DNA of 64,000 bases from Atherinomorus stipes (Eukaryota; Chordata; Actinopteri; Atheriniformes; Atherinidae). Positions 10,601 to 22,545 of this stretch are shown here, piece after piece. A model generated the notes under the pieces. The model saw only the letters and a program-made list of their open reading frames with translations, was not told where the DNA came from and did no database searches. The position numbers were made by a program, and so were the translations under genes. The stretch is taken from positions 434,001 to 498,000 of the forward strand of contig JALJCO010001050.1 of NCBI GenBank assembly GCA_023101725.1. Reading direction: 5' to 3'. The number at the start of each line of letters is the position of its first letter. Within the stretch, counting starts at the first letter, position 1.

Positions 10601-12857
10601 AGCCGAAACCGGACATGACGTCTGCCAGAGAACGTTCTCAGCTCATTTAACACTGAAGTCAATGGCTTCATTGCGGCTTAACGACTCAGCCTTCAAATTG
10701 TATTTCCAGTTAATGTGTAAAAGCTCATAAGTACAGCGTCAGTTTATTTAGGAAAAATAAACTGGAAAAATTGATGAAACTCGAGTTACCGAGATGAGAT
10801 AAACTCTGACCTTTAAACATGGCGGAGAGCAAAAACAAGAATATCCTGATTGGGATGCATTACATTATGTTTTAAGTTCTCTGCTGCTGCTATTTGGTTA
10901 GTTTGTCGTCTGTAATTCCACTTCCATTTAGACTAGGGATGGGCATTAGCGATCATGTTTTTGATCGATTGTCGGGAGAATTAACAATCAATTATTGACT
11001 AATCATTAAAGGTGTCATAACCTAGTGTTTTACATACACAATCCTTCTTAAATTATCTTCAAATGAATTTTTAATTGTAGTTGGGTGGTACGAAAATTTA
11101 ATGAGCTCATTTTAACCTCTTTTATCCCCAACTTTTGTTTGTCGCGAGAATACGTACGAGAGTTGGACCTGTCTGTAAGCGCGTTCACGAGGCAAACGTC
11201 AAAGCCAAAACAAAGTTTTATCAGGACAGAGCAGGTGAAGGAAATGATGTCCCAGCAGAGAAAAACGTGATAAAAACGTATCAGCACGGTTGATGGAGAG
11301 GATCGGCGGAGTAAAAGGGCTGGACTCTGATGAATATAAGGAGCGGACGTTTGACGTGAAGTTAACCAAACAGTGTTAGCTTCTGTAGCTACATTAGTAG
11401 CTTGTCCGCTCGTCAACCACCGTTTACTGGTCTCTGACACAAAAGATAATAAGTTACACAAGCAGCAACACTTACCGACTGCACATGCTCTCTGATAAAT
11501 ATAATCCACTGGTGAACACCAGCACTACTAGCAGCCGCCACATGAGCGCAGTCAGTCCAGTTCAGTCCCGTCCTCCCTGATCCACTAATGAAGCACACTA
11601 GAGCCCACACAATGAATAAAACAAACAACATAAAAAAACTGATGTATGGAACACACCCAATATTTAAGATCTCACACTCAGTTTACAGTTTCCCCTTTGG
11701 GGATAAAAGTATTGCTTGCTTTATTGTTGATGAGGTCACAACTAATCGAATAATCGATTTTGATTGGCCTGACTACTTGACTGAAAATTACCTAAAATGC
11801 CCATCCCTCGTTTATATAGATGTAGGGGGAAGCTACTGTCGTGTAATTCACATTTTTCATGTGATATATGTGAACTACAACGCCAGCTGTGCTAACAACA
11901 GCTAATAACAATAGCCTTAGCAAACACATTGCTAACTGGTTTTCCGACCAGTGAACTGGAACGCAAGTTGGTCAGGTGTGACGTCACCCCCCAGTTCCCA
12001 CTTCCCAGTTCCGAGGTCAATGGAGCGCAGCATTAGAAACATTGGATATTTACATAAATACATGTCTGACTGACTTGTAACTGCACAGAACTACTTATTT
12101 TGTCTTGGTGTGTAGTTTTATGGCAAAGTTACTTGAAGTTAAGGTCGTGTCGTCAGCACTTCAAAGATGGCAACATCATGGTGAAAAAAATTACTGCATG
12201 GGCTCAATAACTCATCTGCAAACCCAAATTCAATGAAAATATTCAAATTAGTTTGGCTCGACATAATGCAGATATAAAGTGTATAATGCAAATAAAAAAA
12301 ACAACCGAATCCAAAACCCCTGCTGTTTTCTCTGAGACCAAATCCATCTAACATAGATACGGGTGAAGGGGGAAACTGTTTTATCTGAACAATCAGAGAT
12401 TGGAGAGAACTTTACTGTTTTACAAAAATCAGATTATTGTGCTTAATTTGAAAAATACTGAGCTTAATTATTTCCTGTCTCTTGTTGTCCTTCAGGGCTT
12501 GGCAAGACTCTGGTGCCACGTCTAGAAGGCTTCGTCAGAAACACCGCCATGCTCTACTTCTGGCTCTTCAAATCCCACACAACAGATCTGTATGAAAACG
12601 GCATCCAGGTTTTCTACAACAGCCCGATCACTTCTCCTGCACTCTTCTACTTCAGCGAAAACGACGTGATGTGCAACCCTGCCGTCCTGGAGAAGCTGGT
12701 TGAGTTCTGGAGGCGGAGGGGAGTGGCAGTGGACAGCAGGAAGTGGAAGGAGTCCACGCATGCCGCACACCTGCGATGCCACCCTGAGGAGTACCTCTCC
12801 ACCCTGCAGCACTTCTTGAACTCACTGCCCTTTTCTGCTGTTAAAGCTAAAATGTAA
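7649..12857 (+). CDS. TMEM53-like protein (DUF829 family), three exons
   Basis: Coding exons are 7649-7674, 8772-9391 and 12496-12857. All introns are GT...AG and the phases match across both junctions, giving 335 residues. The start ATG has A at -3 and G at +4. The protein resembles the TMEM53/DUF829 family, which has an alpha/beta-hydrolase fold. Visible hallmarks are a nucleophile-elbow-like ASSIGG at residues 168-173, an acidic ENDV at 271-274 near the expected Asp position (Asp272), and a C-terminal HAAHLRCHPEEY with His304 and His307, matching the family HxxHLRxxPxxY pattern. A Ser-rich segment of about 60 residues precedes the fold. Vertebrate TMEM53 (about 277 residues) is a nuclear-envelope protein linked to BMP-SMAD signalling; whether this divergent paralogue shares that role is inference. 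The long hydrophobic helix of TMEM53 is not obvious here; only a short stretch (AMLYFWLF) is seen. It appears intact and is probably a real host gene. Confidence 0.85.
9995..10150. repeat. Dispersed repeat, copy 2
   Basis: Direct-orientation relative of 6545-6690, sharing AGCATGATGG, CTGAACTAAAAT, GAGGCAATCACTGCAATCAAG and GGTATTTTG. It lies in intron 2 of the TMEM53-like gene. The family is not identified. Confidence 0.5.
10934..11809. mobile_element. hAT-type non-autonomous element (876 bp)
   Basis: The left end reads TAGGGATGGGCATT and the right end, reversed, reads AGGGATGGGCATTTT. TAGGGATG/CAGGGATG ends are common in fish hAT elements. The subterminal region carries AATCGAT-type repeats on both sides. 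The flanking octamers (ATTTAGAC and GTTTATAT) match only in part, so the target duplication is degraded or the boundary is off by a base or two. No transposase was seen. Confidence 0.55.
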
Positions 12858-13159
12858 ATTGCTGGGAAAGTTGAAGTTTGACTTTGTCTTTTAAAAACAC
12901 TACATACTCAAACAGAGAGCACTTTGATTTCTCTATTCTGTAGCTTGAACTCCAATTTTTATTAGTGGTGTAAATAATTTTACAAATGAATTGTTCTTCC
13001 CTTTTCAATTTGTATTTGTTGAATCTGATTCTGTTGCTGTGATTTCAGCAGAGTTCACATTCTAAATGGTATTTAATTAATGCGTTATGGATGTTTCTGC
13101 ATGTTAACCAGATTAACCAGCAAAGCATTGGTTTCTGTTTTCAGCACTTTAAGAGAAAC

Positions 13160-13165
13160 AATAAA
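13160..13165 (+). terminator. Polyadenylation signal AATAAA
   Basis: This AATAAA lies about 300 bp after the TMEM53-like stop codon (12855-12857), in A/T-rich sequence, and is the most likely poly-A signal of that gene. Confidence 0.55.
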
Positions 13166-13169
13166 ATGT

Positions 13170-14412
13170 TGTTCTCTCATGTGAAATACATTTGCACAAA
13201 CATCAATTTCAGTTTATTTCAGAGGAAATATGAGAACACCATCAGCAGTTTGGAGCTTATTATTTGGAGGCATATTATACGTATATTATTATTACTGAAG
13301 ACTAGATTGGGTGTTATGGTCTGAAATACAGCATATTGTGTAACTTGTGGATGTAATGGTGCCATCTGAGGATGAGAAAGGAAGACTGTGGTCTGACTGT
13401 AGAGAGAAAGGGTGGCTGGATGCCAAAGAGTCGCCCATTAAAAGTTGACTGAAGGGGTTTTGTTGTAGTTTACTGAACTGGGTATAAAAGGGTGGAGTTT
13501 AAAGCTGGGAGTTACAAAACGGGTTACGTTTTGAAACTAGTGGGGAATTATGAAACTGTAGGCCATTCGGCACAGACTGAGAAGAAAGCAAGAAAAAAGA
13601 AAACAAATACAAATAGCAGACGCTGCAGCTCAGATGTCTCCTTCCTGTGAATAACAGCAGTGTTGCAAAGTCTGTGCACCGGTGCAGGTGACGCTTCTTT
13701 GGGAAGCATAGGTCAGAATCATAGGTCAGAATGTAGATCAGAGGTCACACATCTGTCAAGATGTGGAGCCACTGCTCCAACTCATCACCTTTTTTCTTAC
13801 CACAAACAACTCTAAGTTCCTCTACTTCTGTATCTGTGTATAACCTAACCTCAACCCTCCAATGTGGCTTCAGTTCGTAGAAGTTTCAGATAAAAATTTT
13901 CCAAAGGTTAAATTAAGCTTATACACCAATCCAACAGAGTATTTGCAGAGTCAAACACAGCATAAAACCTTGAGCAGCAACTTAGTTCAAGTACCCCCCG
14001 CCTGCGGCTTGCAGGAGACGGATAATGAGCTGCGCTGAACATCCGATGGGTGTGACCAGGTAGTGAGGTTAGGGTTAGGGATTAGGGATAGGGGGAAGGC
14101 TTAAAAGAAACAACTGTAGACAGTAATATGGGCAGAGTCAGACACCCAACCCTGTTATTATTTGTCTCATATCTTTATATCCTTTACCTGACCTTCAAAC
14201 CTGTGGTGCCAATTTTAACATTCAAACTGAACAAAATTTTTCAACAACTTTCTCTAAATGTGAACATAACAGTGGCAGAAAACACATAGCTCACATTTAT
14301 AATACTGTATAATGATCATAAAAGTTAAATTCCTGCTGAATTTGCACTTCCCATGAACCTTTGTGGTTCAGATACATTGAGTTTTGAAGACAGCCCAGCC
14401 CCTAACAGAAAC
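13170..14412. other. Intergenic, no gene recognised
   Basis: No coding signature was found. A short vertebrate telomere-like motif, TTAGGGTTAGGG, occurs at 14069-14080 and is followed by degenerate copies, too short to be a telomere remnant on its own. Confidence 0.55.
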
Positions 14413-14640
14413 TTAAAGGGATACAACAGCCACAGAATGATGTGCTTTCATTTTCTACTCATTCTCATTCTGAGCAAGACTGGAGCACTATTTTAATATC
14501 TCAAATGCAGCCGGAGATCGGGGGGGGGGGGGGGGGGGGTCATTATCCCCCGACATTCGTATATTGGGATTCACTGGTGCCTGAAACTAAAAGGTCCATA
14601 AAAGTCCATAAAACGACTGTAGACGTCTCAGTTAGCTCCA
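14413..14640. mobile_element. Left end of a TTAA-type element, partial
   Basis: The sequence starting TTAAAGGGATAC matches the left arm of the complete element at 40727-41572 in layout and wording: CACAGAATGATG, GAGCAAGACT, ATCTCAAATGCAGC, then AAGGTCCATAAAAGTCCA. No matching right arm was found downstream, so the copy is truncated or its other half has diverged. A 20-base G run interrupts it. Confidence 0.5.
14520..14539 (+). repeat. 20-base poly-G tract
   Basis: Twenty consecutive G inside the TTAA-type fragment. The related copy at 40727 has no such run, so the tract expanded here or is a sequencing artefact. Confidence 0.8.
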
Positions 14641-16027
14641 TCTCATATATGAGATAATAGATAATATGTCAATAATAACGGTTTGAGCAAGCGACAGTTT
14701 TAAAAAACACACCACCGAAACCACACCTTCAGAGCGCAGGGACATATGGGCCGATGTTTTACGAAGAGGTTAACAATAACAACCGAGTGAATAGCTCGTT
14801 AGCTTGATCGTAAACAGCTGACAAATCACGATTTTAACAGCTTTAATCCACTCACCTCCAACTCCATCTGCAGTGTAAAAAGTCCACACCGCAAACGTCA
14901 GCGCCTTCGAGACTTCATCTTATCTGTTGTTTCGTTTTTTTGGCGCAGCAGCAGTTAGCAGTCTGTTAGTTATATTTGTTTACAGAGAGCGGTGCACAGG
15001 GGGGTCACGTGGGGGATGGAGAGAGGAGAGGGACAGAGACGAGCCATAATGGCATCGATTCGGTCGCAAATGACCAATTCCTGCCTTTCAGTGGAAATGG
15101 CAGGGGTTGGTCAAACTGCAGCTCTCACAGAGGTCTGACTTTTTTTTCTTTCCTTTTTATGAATACATGATGTATTGATACTGTCAGGATGGAAGGACCA
15201 TTTCACCCAGTAGAACAAAAACTTCTGAGCAGAATTACCAACTCTGGCTTTAAAGGCGCCATAGAAGATGTTTGTGGTGTTTCAGGCACCAGAGAATGTT
15301 AGCAAGTTTTTGAATAATGGGCATGCGCAAGACCAACCTGCTAGATTCACAGCTCCCTACCCGGCCACAGCACAACGTTCACGAGCCACTCCAGTGTTTA
15401 GCAGACAGCAGGTACAGATTCTCCATCATGTCAAAAAAACGCAAGTAAAACAGATGTTGTCTGAACGTCGCTAACTGCTAGCAGAATGACAGCAACCTAC
15501 TGGAAACATCAAACGAGAGTGGGCAGCTTCCGGCACGCAGCATTACTCTCACCAATCGATCACTCTCATTGATCAGTCTCATCTATTTCCCGTTGAACTG
15601 ACCTTCAGTCACTCCAAGAGTGATTTGTCTATTTGTCTATTGATGGGCGAATAGACAAATGAAAAATGTAAGGAATGCAGAGATCATCGGCAGGTGTTTC
15701 CCAGCCCCATTACTTTCACAGCTGATGTATGATAATATTTATGTATTTAAAGTTTTTATTAATCAGTGTGTGGGATAGTGAACCCAGTTTCATCGAATAT
15801 TGAAAAAATTGTTGAAAGAAACATCTTCTATAACGCCTTTAAGTCAAACTTACTGAAATCATCCCAACTTAATTGCACGGAAAGTCATCTTGAAATTTGC
15901 AGTCCATTGTTATTGCATCGCACAATGTTGAAAAGTAGTAGAAGCAATTAATTTGATTTAGTAATGAGACACTGTTTACACAAAACATAAAATGATAATT
16001 AAACTCCACTAAAAAAAATATTCATTC
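14641..16027. other. Intergenic, no gene recognised
   Basis: Mixed sequence without a supported gene. A short inverted motif (TTTGTCTATTGATGGG followed by GAATAGACAAAT) lies near 15630-15660. Several open frames of 60-70 codons show no family features. Confidence 0.5.
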
Positions 16028-16198
16028 ATCCATTTTCTGTACTGTTTGTCCAATTCAGGTCGGGAGTGGGGGGACGGGGGTTGCTGGAGCCTATCCCAGC
16101 TCCTATCAGATGAAAGGCAGGGTACACCCTGGACAGGTCGCCAGTCTGTCACATGGCAGACTTGTCTTGCTGTCCTCCGTGTCCTTCTGATGTCCCCC
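16028..16198 (+). repeat. Teleost SINE-type repeat, 3' portion
   Basis: The segment contains the phrases TGGAGCCTATCCCAGCTCC, GGCAGGGTACACCCTGGACA and GGTCGCCAGTCTGTCACA, which are characteristic of a very common teleost dispersed repeat. A fuller copy lies at 55884-56215. Only the 3' part is present. Its last 37 bases (16162-16198) recur exactly at the end of the window (63964-64000). Confidence 0.6.
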
Positions 16199-16905
16199 AC
16201 AGTTGACATGTTTGTATCATATAGCTACTGACATTAAGAGATTTTCAGACCACTTTGCAAAGATCACCCCACTCACGCTGGGGTGATACTCAATTTTAAT
16301 GGAAATCAAACCGAGTAAAACAGAATTAAAAAGAGGCTTTAGATATGTTATAAGTTCTGTTCTCCTCATCAGTCCTATCACATGCTTCCCTTTGAGTCTG
16401 ATCAGTTGCAGTGTTTTTAATGCCCATACTGTATGTAAAATGCTGCAGAAGCTTGCAACCATACAGCTCTGACAGGATGGACTATTAAATTAAGTGAAAT
16501 GAAAATTAAATTAAATTCCCAGGGAAATGCAATAAGGATTTATATCAAAATTGATATTAAAATGAAGCTTCATTTTTGTCCAGCTGGCTTCAGGATGCTT
16601 AGAACAGATATATTTGCCTCTCTCCTAATGTTTTGATATTCTTTTCTTTCCAGAATTAGCTCCTATTTCTCTTTTTCTCACAGATAACCTCATTTTTGGG
16701 GGGATTCACTAGTAGCTCTTCCTTCTTTCCACATGGACTACAGTCATTTTCTTGTCTTTCAATAGCTGGTCCTATAGTAGTGTTTAATAGGGGGGTCTTC
16801 ATGAATTTCTTGTTACGCACAACACTAATACAATGATGCCTAAACAAAAGAAGACCTGTGAGAATTGAATTCAGGACATTTGACTCTAATAACTTGGATT
16901 ATCGG
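16199..16905. other. Intergenic, no gene recognised
   Basis: A/T-rich stretch without coding or repeat features that I can name. Confidence 0.5.
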
Positions 16906-17314
16906 TAGTGATGGCTCTTTTCAGAGAGCCAGCTCTTTTGACAACCCAACGGCTCTTAATTTAAGATCTTTTAAAGACCTATATGTTACCTTAACTTTGC
17001 AAAAAATCAATAGTTTGTGTTTAAAATCTTTTTGCATTCAGTGTTTTTTAAATCTGATAATTTTGTGCATTTATTGTATCTTCAAACTGCAGCCAGATGC
17101 TGCTTTACTTTCAGGTGTCACAATACACGAGGCGATGCACGGAGACTCTCCTCACCACTATCAGCTTATCTGGTACAAGCCTGTATGCTGACACGTGACT
17201 GGCTGCGTGGCCTCCATAATGGTCAATCAGAACAAAGTTCTGCAATCTCTTAAAGAACTGGGAGCTGAAGCATCAGTTACTAGAGCCGGCTCTTCCAAGC
17301 ATGATACATCATTA
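16906..17314. mobile_element. hAT-type MITE (about 409 bp)
   Basis: The left end reads TAGTGATGGCTCTTTTCAGA with AGAGCCAGCTCTTTT, and the right end, reversed, TAATGATG followed by AGAGCCGGCTCT. AGAGCC...GGCTCT subterminal repeats next to a TAGTGATG start are a common pattern in fish hAT MITEs. The outside octamers do not match, so the target duplication could not be confirmed. Confidence 0.5.
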
Positions 17315-17387
17315 GTAGAATGCAATTAGTTGATCTTAAACATGCATGGTGGTTATTATAATGTCATTAATAAAAAAATAAATGATC

Positions 17388-17392
17388 GGCCT
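17388..17392 (+). repeat. Target-site duplication of BEL/Pao, left
   Basis: GGCCT directly before the 5' LTR, repeated exactly at 33332-33336 after the 3' LTR. A 5-bp duplication is usual for BEL/Pao integration. Confidence 0.85.
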
Positions 17393-17862
17393 TGTAGGAG
17401 CCTAAATGCCATTTTTGGATAATTAATAAGTTAATTGTCAAAAGAGAGAATTAATGTTTGTTAGTAATATATTTTAACTATATTTGTTTTAGTTTGATCT
17501 AAAATTAAGACTTAAAAATGTTCATTTGATTTCACATAGTCCATTTGCTACTTGAGAGAGAGGATACTGCGGCTTAACTAATTTGCATATTTGATTGCTT
17601 GCAGCCTGAGCACATGGACAGAGAAAGACAGGCAGGTGTGGAGTAGAGCCGCACAGTTTTTTGACCTCCTATTTTCTTTATTTCTGGAAATTGTTTTTGT
17701 TTTTATGTTTTGAAGACCCACTGTACAATTTTTACATATATGCAGCAAGTAAAGACTTGAACTGAACCTTTTGGAATCCAGTGGAGTTTTTTCCTTTTCA
17801 TAGAAACGTGGATCACGAATGAGGGAGCGTCAAACTAAGGCTTGATATTTTAGGAACGTACA
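17393..17862 (+). repeat. BEL/Pao 5' LTR
   Basis: 470 bp starting TGTAGGAGCC and ending GAACGTACA. It differs from the 3' LTR at a single base that I could find (T versus C within GCGGCTTAAC near 17574). A primer-binding site should follow at about 17863, but I could not assign it to a tRNA. Confidence 0.93.
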
Positions 17863-18139
17863 TTAGTCAAAAAACTTGCTCTGCTTGGAGTTACAGAACG
17901 TGGAACGGCCTGACAAAAAAAAAAAAAAAAGGATGATAAAAGAACTGGAAAACGGCAGAACAGGAAAGAGGAATAAACGGATCAGGAAAGAAAGCACATC
18001 TATGGAGGACAGAAAAGCTGACATGTGAGTAAATAAATGAAGCTCATTGCTCAGTAAAACTACGAAGTGGAACACATTTAATGTGTAAACCTGCTGAAGT
18101 TTTGGCTTTTAATGAAGAAAGTAGTACATTTTTCTTGTC

Positions 18140-18760
18140 ATGGATGAACAAGACAGTGGAAAACGAACAGTAAAAATGACTGAGAAGGCCTTAGAAGAAC
18201 ACACAACTAAACAAATTCAAACACGAAGGTACAAACTGTCACAGTTAACTAGTTTGAAGAAGGACATTGAGCAATTAATGGAAGATGATAAAAATGTTGA
18301 CACTGTTAAAAATAAGCTTCGTGTCGACTTCACTGGCTTACATCAGGAATTTACGAACCTTAATTCAAGTTTGGAGAAATTACTTGAAAAGGAGGAATTT
18401 GTGTCTGATCAAACAAACTGGTTTGATCCAAAGGATAAGATAATGAGCGACTTTTTCTGGAAGTGTGAGAAATGGATGAAAGATGTCTTGGAACGTGCCA
18501 AACAAGCTGAAGCATGTGATGAACAGGTATCACCTGCAGATTCTAGGTCTACCTCATCAAAGGTGACTACTAAACAACGCAGCAAATCTGCATCGTACTG
18601 TGGAAGTTCAGTCTCAACGTCTTCTTCAGTCAGATTAAAGGCAGAAATGGAGAGGGCATCGTTAAAAGCAAAGGCTGCAGCTTTACAGGAAAAGTTGGCC
18701 ATAGAACAGGAAGAAGCAGAGTTCGAAGCCCACCAAAAGAAAAATAGAAGCTGCCATTAA
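18140..18760 (+). pseudogene. BEL/Pao Gag N-terminal part
   Basis: 206 codons from ATG 18140. The product is charged and Lys/Glu-rich, with heptad-like coiled-coil segments around residues 40-90 and 160-200, as is usual for the N-terminus of BEL/Pao Gag. The frame ends just after an A-rich run near 18740-18752. The protein continues in another frame at once, with the same Ala/Lys/Glu-rich coiled-coil character, so a single-base indel split it. The leader between LTR and ATG (17863-18139) has a 16-base A tract near 17916-17931. Confidence 0.75.
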
Positions 18761-18773
18761 GGCTAGAAAGGAA

Positions 18774-19931
18774 ATGCATGCTATGCAGACTGCGCTTGCT
18801 GAATCTGATGCTAAGATGGAAGTTTTGCAAAAATACGAACACACACAAGGAGTCAGTAGCATCATTGCAACTGAAGACGATCAAACAGATACAAAGCATA
18901 CTGTTCAACAAGCATCAAAGCACAGTTTACCAGCTCTCAGCATTAAACCTCATGCTCCTCCAGTAAATCTTCAAAGAGCAACATCTGTACCAAAGACAGA
19001 AAATAAAGATCGAGAGGGACCAGTGTTTGATGAGCTTTGTCAAGCCATCTCACACCAAACTAACATCACAGATTATCTTGTGAGGAATCACAAAGCATCA
19101 CTACTTCCTGATCTCACCATTCCAACATTTAAAGGTAATCCATTGGACTATAAAGCCTTTATCAGAACCATTGAACATGGAATTGAGAGCCGTACTACTG
19201 ATGATCGTGATAGACTGCAGTTTTTGCTTCAATACACCAGTGGACAACCTCATGAGCTGGTAAAGAGCTGCATCCACATGGAGTCTTCTGCAGGCTATGC
19301 TAAAGCAAAACAGATGTTGAAGGAGTTCTTTGGTGATGATTTCAAGATAGCCGAAGCATACATAAAGGAGGCTTTGGACTGGCAAACAATCAAGTCTGAA
19401 GATGGCGTTGCTCTTCAGTCCTTTGCACTGTTCCTTACAGGCTGTTCCAACACAATGAAAGATATTGACTACATGGAAGACTTGGATAATACAGCTAATA
19501 TAAAAGCATTGGCAAACAAGCTTCCTTACAAACTCAAAGAGTCTTGGAGAAGGTTTGCTTGCGACCTGCAAGAAAGAACAAAGAAAAGAGTAAAGTTCAA
19601 GGACTTTGTCGACTTTGTCAACCAGCAAGTTCGATATCTGTTGCACCCGCTCTATGGAAACATAAAAGATGGGACCACGAGCACGAAAGATTCTGTGCAG
19701 CAAAAATCTAAGACACATTATTCAGAGACACTTAAATCAAAGAGGGTATTCACAACAGCTGTTGTGCCTCCCAAGAAAGAAAATGATAAAGGAACAACAA
19801 CAAAAACACAGCTTCACTCATTGGATGCTAGTAGTGAGCCCTGTGTTTACTGTAATGGAGCTCAGCACAACCTCACAGTTTGCAAAAAGTTCAAGAGCAA
19901 ACCACACAAAAAAAAAAGATTGATTTCTTGA
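18774..19931 (+). pseudogene. BEL/Pao Gag, DUF1759 and first zinc knuckle
   Basis: 385 codons in a frame shifted from the N-terminal part. From about residue 105, LPDLTIPTFKGNPLDYKAF marks the DUF1759 domain found in BEL/Pao polyproteins, and it runs to about residue 280. A CX2CX4HX4C knuckle follows at about residues 360-373 (CVYCNGAQHNLTVC). The frame runs out at a nine-A tract at about 19908-19917, where the protein continues in a different frame. The A tract suggests replication slippage or a sequencing error. Confidence 0.8.
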
Positions 19932-22231
19932 AGAGTAAAGGTATGTGTTTTGCATGTCTGAAACATGGTCATATGAGTAGCAGCTGCAAGCAGAAGCCTC
20001 AATGTCAAGAATGTTCTAAGCTGCATCCCACGCTGTTACATATACACAGCAAAGACTCAAGAGATGAGACTGAACAGGCAAGTTGTGAACAGCAATCTGT
20101 ATCAAGTGCTTTTGTGCAAACTGCTGAAACCATTGGTGTCACTGGGGCTGGTAAGGATGATTGTGTCCTTTCGATCATTCCAGTATGTGTCAAGGCCAAG
20201 AAGGGAACCAAGACAGTGATAACGTATGCATTTTTGGATCCAGGCAGCTCTGCTACCTTTGCTACAGAGTCACTGATAAACCAGCTTAACGTGAATGGGT
20301 GCAATATCAGCATCTCATTACGAACCATGGGAAATGAGTCGATTGTGAAGACCAGCATTGTGACTGGTCTGGAAATCAGCAGCTTGGAAGCAGAACAGTT
20401 TATTGAACTTTCAGAGGTGTATTCACAAATGGACATCCCTGTAACTAAAGACAACATTCCCCGTCAAGAGGATATTGATAAGTGGCCTCATCTCAAGGAA
20501 GTGAGGATTCCCACTGTCCAAGCAGAAGTTGGATTGCTCATTGGAGCAAATGTTCCCAAAGCGATGGAGCCACTGCAAGTGGTCAACAGCAAGGACAGTG
20601 GCCCATACGCAGTGAGAACGATTTTAGGCTGGACAGTTAATGGACCGCTTAGAGGTGGGAGCACCATGATGGAAACAAACACTCTGACAGGAATAACTGC
20701 AAACCGAATCTCTGTTGCGAAACTAGAACAGCTCATTCAGCTGCAGTTCAAGCAGGATTTTCCTGATGATGGACAAAAGGAAGACATTGAGATGTCAAAG
20801 GAAGACCGTCAGTTTATAAAGATGGTGTCACAATCTACTACACTTGAGGACAGTCATTACAGCGTATGTCTTCCAGTGAGGAAGAAGCCTCTGAGCATGC
20901 CAAACAACAGGGCAGTCACAGAGCAGCGTGCTTTAAACTTGAAGAAAAGATTCATGAAAGACGCCCAGTTTTACAAGGAGTACGTTGCCTTCATAGATAA
21001 TCTCCTCAAGAAAGGCTATGCAGTACGGCTCGATGCTGCTGAATGTGAACCCGTTGAGGGACAAACGTGGTATCTGCCCCACCATGGAGTCAGACATCCA
21101 ACCAAGAGAAAGCTTCGCGTTGTGTTCGATTGTGGAGCAAGCTTCAGTGGAACATCCTTGAACCAGCAGCTCCTGCAGGGGCCAGACCTGACAAGTTCTT
21201 TGGTGGGGGTCCTGCTGAGGTTCAGACAGGAGCCAGTGGCGGCTATGGCTGATGTGGAAGCCATGTTCCACCAAGTCAGAGTCAGGAGTGAAGACACAAA
21301 TCTTCTCAGGTTTCTTTGGTGGCCGGAGGGTAACTACGACCTGGACCTTGTCGAACATAAGATGTTGGTTCACATTTTTGGTGCAACATCTTCACCAAGT
21401 GTTGCAACTTTTGCACTTCAGAAGTGTGCAACTGATTTTGCGGATGAATTTGGTCAGGATGTGGCAAAAACAGTCCAGAACAATTTCTATGTCGATGACT
21501 GTCTTAAGTCATCTCCTGATGAAGACACAGCCATCACTCTTTGTACTGAATTGAGGAATATGTTGGCAAAGGGTGGATTTCACCTGACAAAATGGTCAAG
21601 CAACAGCAGGAAGTTGCTTAACTCAATCCCAGAGAAGGAAAGAGCACAAGGGTTTCAAGATCTGGATTTGGATGAAGACAGCTTACCGATGGAGAGAACG
21701 TTGGGCATCCAGTGGTGTGCCGAGTTAGATCAGTTCAGGTTCAAGATCAACCTCAAAGATCGTCCACACACTAGGAGAGGCCTGCTTTCCCTTGTCAGTT
21801 CCATCTTTGACCCATTGGGCTTCCTCGCTCCAGTCATACTGCCTGCCAAAAGAATCCTGCAGGATTTATGTCAGCAGAAATATGGCTGGGATGAAGAGCT
21901 GCCAGACACTGTTGTTAAAGGCTGGAAAAAGTGGATCTCAAGTCTGCCAGAACTTGAGAATTTTGGAGTTGACAGATGTGTCAAGTCAAAGCAATTTGGT
22001 GCACCAGTTTTTGCTCAGCTTCATCACTTTGCTGACGCAAGTGAAGATGCTTATGGAACAACAAGCTACCTGCTACTACGCTCTGCTGCTGGTGAAACTC
22101 AGTCAACCTTGGTAATGGCGAAGACGAGGGTCGCTCCTCTGAAGTCTCCAACTATCCCACGAACGGAGCTGACTGCAGCCACAGTTGCTGTAAAAATGGA
22201 CAAGCTTCTGAGGAAAGAACTGGAGCTGTAG
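19880..22231 (+). pseudogene. BEL/Pao Pol: protease, reverse transcriptase, RNase H
   Basis: 783 codons. In order: a second zinc knuckle CFACLKHGHMSSSC (19946-19987); an aspartic-protease motif FLDPGSS near 20232, with Pro after the catalytic Asp instead of the more usual Ser or Asn; reverse transcriptase with ADVEAMFHQV near 21247 and the catalytic FYVDD at 21485-21499; then RNase H with HFADAS near 22025 and RTELTAA near 22160. The frame is stopped by an in-frame TAG at 22229-22231 inside RNase H; the downstream sequence remains in the same frame. The reverse transcriptase core itself looks uninterrupted. Confidence 0.88.
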
Positions 22232-22545
22232 CTTCAGGAATCAATATTTTGGACAGATAGCACGGCTGTGCTAAAGTATCTGAATAGTGAGAGCGCCAGA
22301 TTCAAGACGTTTGTTGCTAATAGAGTATCAGCAATCTTGGAGTACTCTCAGACATCACAGTGGAGGTACATCAACACTGCTCTGAATCCTGCGGATTGCG
22401 TTTCAAGAGGACAAACTGTTGAGGCATTTTTGAGAAACAAGAGCTGGCTGTCAGGACCAAGTTTCTTGCTCCGCTCACAGGACCAGTGGCCCAAAAACCC
22501 AGATCCTGGAATGCTGGATATCGACGACCCTGAGGTGAAGAAGGT
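22232..22545 (+). pseudogene. BEL/Pao RNase H end and linker, cut by insertion
   Basis: Continues the Pol frame after the TAG. It includes the third RNase H acidic motif, FWTDSTAV near 22250, and a conserved ALNPADCVSRG near 22380. The frame is interrupted after 22545, where GAAGGT (22540-22545) is the target duplication of the 8.56-kb insertion. The coding sense resumes in the matching phase after 31112. Confidence 0.82.
22540..22545 (+). repeat. Target-site duplication GAAGGT, left
   Basis: GAAGGT before CAGGGTTCC, repeated at 31107-31112 after GGAACCCTG. The uninterrupted neighbours on both sides are continuous BEL/Pao Pol coding sequence, which confirms the insertion point. Confidence 0.82.

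Larger units (their letters stand above)
9392..12495 (+). other. Intron 2 of the TMEM53-like gene
   Basis: The donor GTGAGT follows 9391 and the acceptor ends TTCAG at 12495. The intron contains poly-A tracts (about 9648-9664 and 9897-9923), a dispersed repeat copy (9995-10150) and an hAT-type element (10934-11809). No other coding sequence was recognised in it. Intron 1 (7675-8771) holds nothing notable beyond an A-rich purine stretch near 7737-7775. Confidence 0.75.

Noticed and set aside
14069..14080. TTAGGGTTAGGG as an interstitial telomere
   Set aside because: Only two perfect units with a few degenerate ones; too short to indicate a fusion point.
19101..19718. 205-codon minus-strand frame inside BEL/Pao Gag
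   Set aside because: It is the antisense shadow of a long coding region whose + strand clearly encodes DUF1759.
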